Below are positions 44,178-46,312 of a stretch of 46,312 bases of DNA, one piece after another (positions within the stretch are counted from its first letter, which is position 1; every line of letters begins with the position of its first letter). Under the pieces are notes generated by a model. It was not told the origin of the DNA and made no database searches. It saw only the letters and a list, made by a program, of their open reading frames with translations. Both the position numbers and the translations under genes were made by a program. Origin of the DNA: Winogradskyella sp. (lineage in GTDB: Bacteria; Bacteroidota; Bacteroidia; Flavobacteriales; Flavobacteriaceae); the NCBI RefSeq assembly GCF_028289625.1, contig NZ_JANQOM010000006.1, positions 1 through 46,312 on the forward strand. Direction: 5' to 3'.

Positions 44178-44435
44178 ATGAAACGTGACTATAACCAATT
44201 CAAAAACCATTCATTGCTGTATATCATCATATCGGAAATGGTCTTTTTGCATGAGGCGCTAAGGTTAACAGATTATTTAGCAAATCGACTTCAGCGTTTT
44301 TACAGCAGAATAAAAACAGCGTATGTAAACTTATTAAAAAACGTTTGGGTAGAAGCTTCTTTAATGCTTAGTGGCTTCATGGCTGCATCTACTTTAATAT
44401 TATTAATAGCCTATAAGTTGGTGATGATTTATTGA
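44178..44435 (+). CDS. Small membrane protein of unknown function
   Basis: This 85-aa protein has a basic, amphipathic N-terminal half and one clear C-terminal membrane helix (about 60-83). I do not recognise it. It has a full AraC-type operator/promoter 25 nt upstream with TGGTCA/TGGTTA half-sites and the same leader as the efflux outer-membrane factor. It sits just before AraC copy 5. The consistent promoter and codon pattern argue that it is real. A role as a membrane accessory in the same stress response is speculation. Confidence 0.58.
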   Translation: MKRDYNQFKNHSLLYIIISEMVFLHEALRLTDYLANRLQRFYSRIKTAYVNLLKNVWVEASLMLSGFMAASTLILLIAYKLVMIY

Positions 44436-44461
44436 TAACTAGAAGCAATAAAATCATTACA

Positions 44462-44510
44462 TTTTGGTCAGTCTCCAAATATTTTGTTTAACTTTAGGCT
44501 ATGACCAAAA
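44462..44510 (+). promoter_or_regulatory. Autoregulatory-type site around the AraC copy 5 start
   Basis: TTTTGGTCA (44462-44470) and TGACCAAAA (44502-44510) are perfect inverted copies flanking the promoter. The second overlaps the ATG. A TGTTTA half-site lies at 44485. The box TAACTTTA (44489-44496) ends 4 nt before the start codon. Confidence 0.55.
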
Positions 44511-45391
44511 AAGAAATCCCTGTTTTTGAGACTAGTAACGATATTCACGAAGCTACTGGCTTTGACCATCGCAGTCACATACCTGGGTTTGACATTTTTA
44601 CGATGCAATCTCTTGAGCCTTCGGCAAGACGATGCATGCCACCATACCGTCAAGGGTACTATCAAATAGGGATTTTAAGTGAATCTGCTGGTGCAAAAAT
44701 CAACTTAAACACCAACGAAGTTGATTTAGGGCAATTTCCTTTGTGGTTTGTGGTGCCTGGTCAAGTGTTTTCTTGGGTTCGTGACCCAGAAACTAAAGGC
44801 ATTCATATTCAGTTTCGAAAAGAATTTATTTCTCAATCGATACCGAATTTAACAGAAACATTTCCCTTTTTAAAGATTACCGAAAATAGTGTGTTTTTGA
44901 TGACACAAGAGGAACAAAAATCCTTAGAAACCGATATGAACCGTATGCTTTCAGTGTTTCAAAACCCACACCCTTATCAAGAAAAAATGTTGGAAGGCAT
45001 GTTAGTGTCTTTGCTTTACAACTGCAAATCCGTTTACGAGCGTTTTAAAACTAAAGAGAGTCACCTTTCGCGTAAGCAAGCATTATCGCAACAGTTTCAG
45101 CAACTAGTGGATAAACTGTACATTGACTCTAAAAATGTCAGCGACTATGCCTCACAACTCAATGTTACACCTAATTATCTCACTACAGTTATTAAAGAAG
45201 TAACAGGAAAAACAGCAAAAGATGTTATTCAACAACGCTTGTTTTTAGAAAGTAAGACCATGTTATCCTTTACCACATTAGATATTGCTGAAATCGCTTA
45301 TCAACTCAATTTCCAAGAACCCACACATTTTACACGTTTCTTCAAAAAATATAGTGGGACTACACCCAATAAATTTCGCCAAACCTTATAG
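44501..45391 (+). CDS. AraC-family transcriptional regulator (array copy 5)
   Basis: The protein has 296 aa and starts at ATG 44501, 4 nt after a TAnnTTTA box. The sensor half has RRCMPPYRQGYYQIGIL, the subgroup shared with copies 1 and 3. The DNA-binding half has TPNYLTTVIKEVTGKTAKD and IAEIAYQLNFQEPTHFTRFFK and ends TPNKFRQTL. TGGTCA-type half-sites surround its own start and also precede the flanking genes at 44178 and 45482. It is therefore, with copy 3, the best candidate for the regulator of the TGGTCA regulon that includes the efflux genes. Confidence 0.88.
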   Translation: MTKKEIPVFETSNDIHEATGFDHRSHIPGFDIFTMQSLEPSARRCMPPYRQGYYQIGILSESAGAKINLNTNEVDLGQFPLWFVVPGQVFSWVRDPETKGIHIQFRKEFISQSIPNLTETFPFLKITENSVFLMTQEEQKSLETDMNRMLSVFQNPHPYQEKMLEGMLVSLLYNCKSVYERFKTKESHLSRKQALSQQFQQLVDKLYIDSKNVSDYASQLNVTPNYLTTVIKEVTGKTAKDVIQQRLFLESKTMLSFTTLDIAEIAYQLNFQEPTHFTRFFKKYSGTTPNKFRQTL

Positions 45392-45401
45392 ATTAGTTTT
45401 T

Positions 45402-45456
45402 TGCCATTTTCCATTAAATACTGGTTATTTTTTTAACCAAAGTCACCCGAACTTTG
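45402..45456 (+). promoter_or_regulatory. Variant AraC-type operator and promoter for the 45482 SDR
   Basis: TGCCAT (45402) and TGGTTA (45422) are about 20 bp apart. An inverted TAACCA lies at 45434. GAACTTTG (45449-45456) is the -7 box, 27 bp after the second half-site. It is the only downstream-effector promoter that deviates from the 21/28 geometry. The ATG is 25 nt after the box. Confidence 0.5.
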
Positions 45457-45481
45457 TAGCGTAATTAAAAAGATATGGATT

Positions 45482-46153
45482 ATGAAAACAGATAAAATTG
45501 CATTAATTACTGAAGCAGGAAATGGCTTATCCCAAAAATTCGCGGAAATTTTAAGCTATCAGAATTACTCCGTCATCATTGCGGCAAAAGGTGAATCTTA
45601 TAACAAGTTAAATAGAACCAACCTAGGGGATATTAAACTCTTAAATGTTGATTTAACTAATAGTTCTGAGCTTATCAAACTCTATTCATACTTAAAGACA
45701 CAATATGGCAAACTAGATGTTTTAATTAACAATGCCGAGATTGCCAATGGTTTTGGTCAAAAAATTACCGAATTGAATATTAATGATGTGAAAACTCTTT
45801 ATGACAATAATTTCTTTTCAGTCATAAACACAATAAAAATTTTATTTGGCTTACTCAACAAAAGCGAAAGTGCTACCATTGTAAATATCACAAGTGCAAT
45901 GGGTAATATTGACAAAATGAGTGATAAAAACTTTTGCTACAAGGATTATAAGATGACCGCCTATTCCACGGCAAAGTCATCCTTAAATATGCTCACTACT
46001 ATTTTAGATAAAGAATTCGAATTACACAACATCAAAGTAAAAAGCTTTGATCCCGTGAGGATATCTAATTGCACCCATAATAGTGTGGACATATGTGAAG
46101 GTGTTGAAAAGGAACTCATAGGGTTATTACAAATAGAAGAACCCATATTATAG
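45482..46153 (+). CDS. Atypical short-chain dehydrogenase/reductase
   Basis: This 223-aa protein has an SDR fold: start IALITEAGNGLSQ, DVLINNAEIAN, a NITSAMG strand and YSTAK with the active-site Tyr/Lys. The glycine-rich cofactor loop is altered (TEAGNGLS in place of TGxxxGxG) and NNAG has become NNAE, and the protein is about 25 residues short. NAD(P) binding may be weakened or changed. It is the effector directly behind AraC copy 5. It could be a functional SDR with unusual cofactor use or one losing its activity. Confidence 0.8.
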   Translation: MKTDKIALITEAGNGLSQKFAEILSYQNYSVIIAAKGESYNKLNRTNLGDIKLLNVDLTNSSELIKLYSYLKTQYGKLDVLINNAEIANGFGQKITELNINDVKTLYDNNFFSVINTIKILFGLLNKSESATIVNITSAMGNIDKMSDKNFCYKDYKMTAYSTAKSSLNMLTTILDKEFELHNIKVKSFDPVRISNCTHNSVDICEGVEKELIGLLQIEEPIL

Positions 46154-46205
46154 CTTTAGTTCGTAAAGACCTATAAATTTATTAAAAGGACACCACCATA
46201 AAAAC

Positions 46206-46236
46206 AAAAAAGCCTCACATCACTGTGAAGCTTTTT
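46206..46236 (-). terminator. Intrinsic terminator of the tRNA-Ala gene
   Basis: Read on the minus strand, AAAAAGCTTCACA and TGTGAGGCTTTTTT form a stem with a GTGA loop and a T-tract, directly after the tRNA 3' end. Confidence 0.8.
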
Positions 46237-46312
46237 GGTGGAGCATATCGGAGTCGAACCGATGACCTCTACGCTGCCAGCGTAGCGCTCTAGCCAGCTG
46301 AGCTAATGCCCC
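46236..46312 (-). tRNA. tRNA-Ala, anticodon GGC
   Basis: The minus strand folds into a complete cloverleaf: acceptor GGGGCAT/ATGCTCC, a D arm with AGCTCAGCTGG, an anticodon stem CTACG/CGTAG around loop CTGGCAG (anticodon GGC, alanine), and a T arm with GGTTCGACTCC. CCA is encoded at 46236-46238. The 5' end coincides with the window edge. Confidence 0.95.

Noticed and set aside
46239..46312. tRNA-Ala as an integration site for a genomic island
   Set aside because: No integrase and no repeated tRNA 3' end were seen in the window.

Overview
The window looks like a chromosomal segment of a marine-type Flavobacteriia (Bacteroidota) genome. The evidence is the low GC content, TAnnTTTG-type -7 promoter boxes, Bacteroidota-style families (TSP3-repeat OmpA protein, NodT lipoprotein, short Crp/Fnr regulators, fused response regulator/thioredoxin-reductase-like protein) and weak or absent Shine-Dalgarno sequences. 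No phage, insertion sequence, integrase or CRISPR array was seen. A tRNA-Ala(GGC) closes the right end.

Layout: (1) 1-5381, core genes: the end of kbl, an OmpA-family porin, an AddB-like nuclease and an alpha/beta hydrolase. (2) 5474-12300, a secreted protein of unknown function and a complete tripartite RND efflux system (adaptor, pump, outer-membrane factor). (3) 12460-16447, a cyclic-nucleotide-domain histidine kinase, a response regulator fused to a thioredoxin-reductase-like oxidoreductase without the CxxC, and an AraC regulator. (4) 16482-29807, an array of 'one-component regulator, then effector' cassettes: AraC or Crp/Fnr genes, each followed on the same strand by small-molecule enzymes (SnoaL/hydrolase lipoprotein, TauD dioxygenase, two SDRs, ester cyclase/NTF2/Old Yellow Enzyme operon, SRPBCC and YdeI-like proteins, aldo/keto reductase), several ended by near-identical hairpin terminators. 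(5) 29806-36795, RidA, a small membrane protein, a TetR/MFS divergent pair, a second TetR, hydrolase, F420-reductase-like and TauD genes. (6) 37004-43858, minus strand, a TetR-headed cluster with DUF2461, a membrane class III cyclase, an MMPL/RND exporter, a LolA-like protein and an outer-membrane protein. (7) 44096-46153, a small membrane protein, an AraC regulator and an atypical SDR.

The most striking feature is regulatory. Nine plus-strand promoters share one exact geometry: two half-sites whose anchors lie 21 bp apart, with the second exactly 28 bp before the first base of a TAnnTTTG/GAnnTTTG box. Six use TGGTCA...TGGTTA-like half-sites; three others, each directly downstream of a different AraC gene, keep the spacing but use other half-sites. 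The window therefore looks like a family of duplicated AraC modules whose operator geometry is fixed while specificity has diverged, with the efflux system, an outer-membrane factor and oxidoreductases in one regulon. Several regulator genes also start 4 nt after a TAnnTTTN box with ATG, GTG or TTG, which suggests leaderless mRNAs. Three effector reading frames in or near the array are chimeric, pointing to recombination there.
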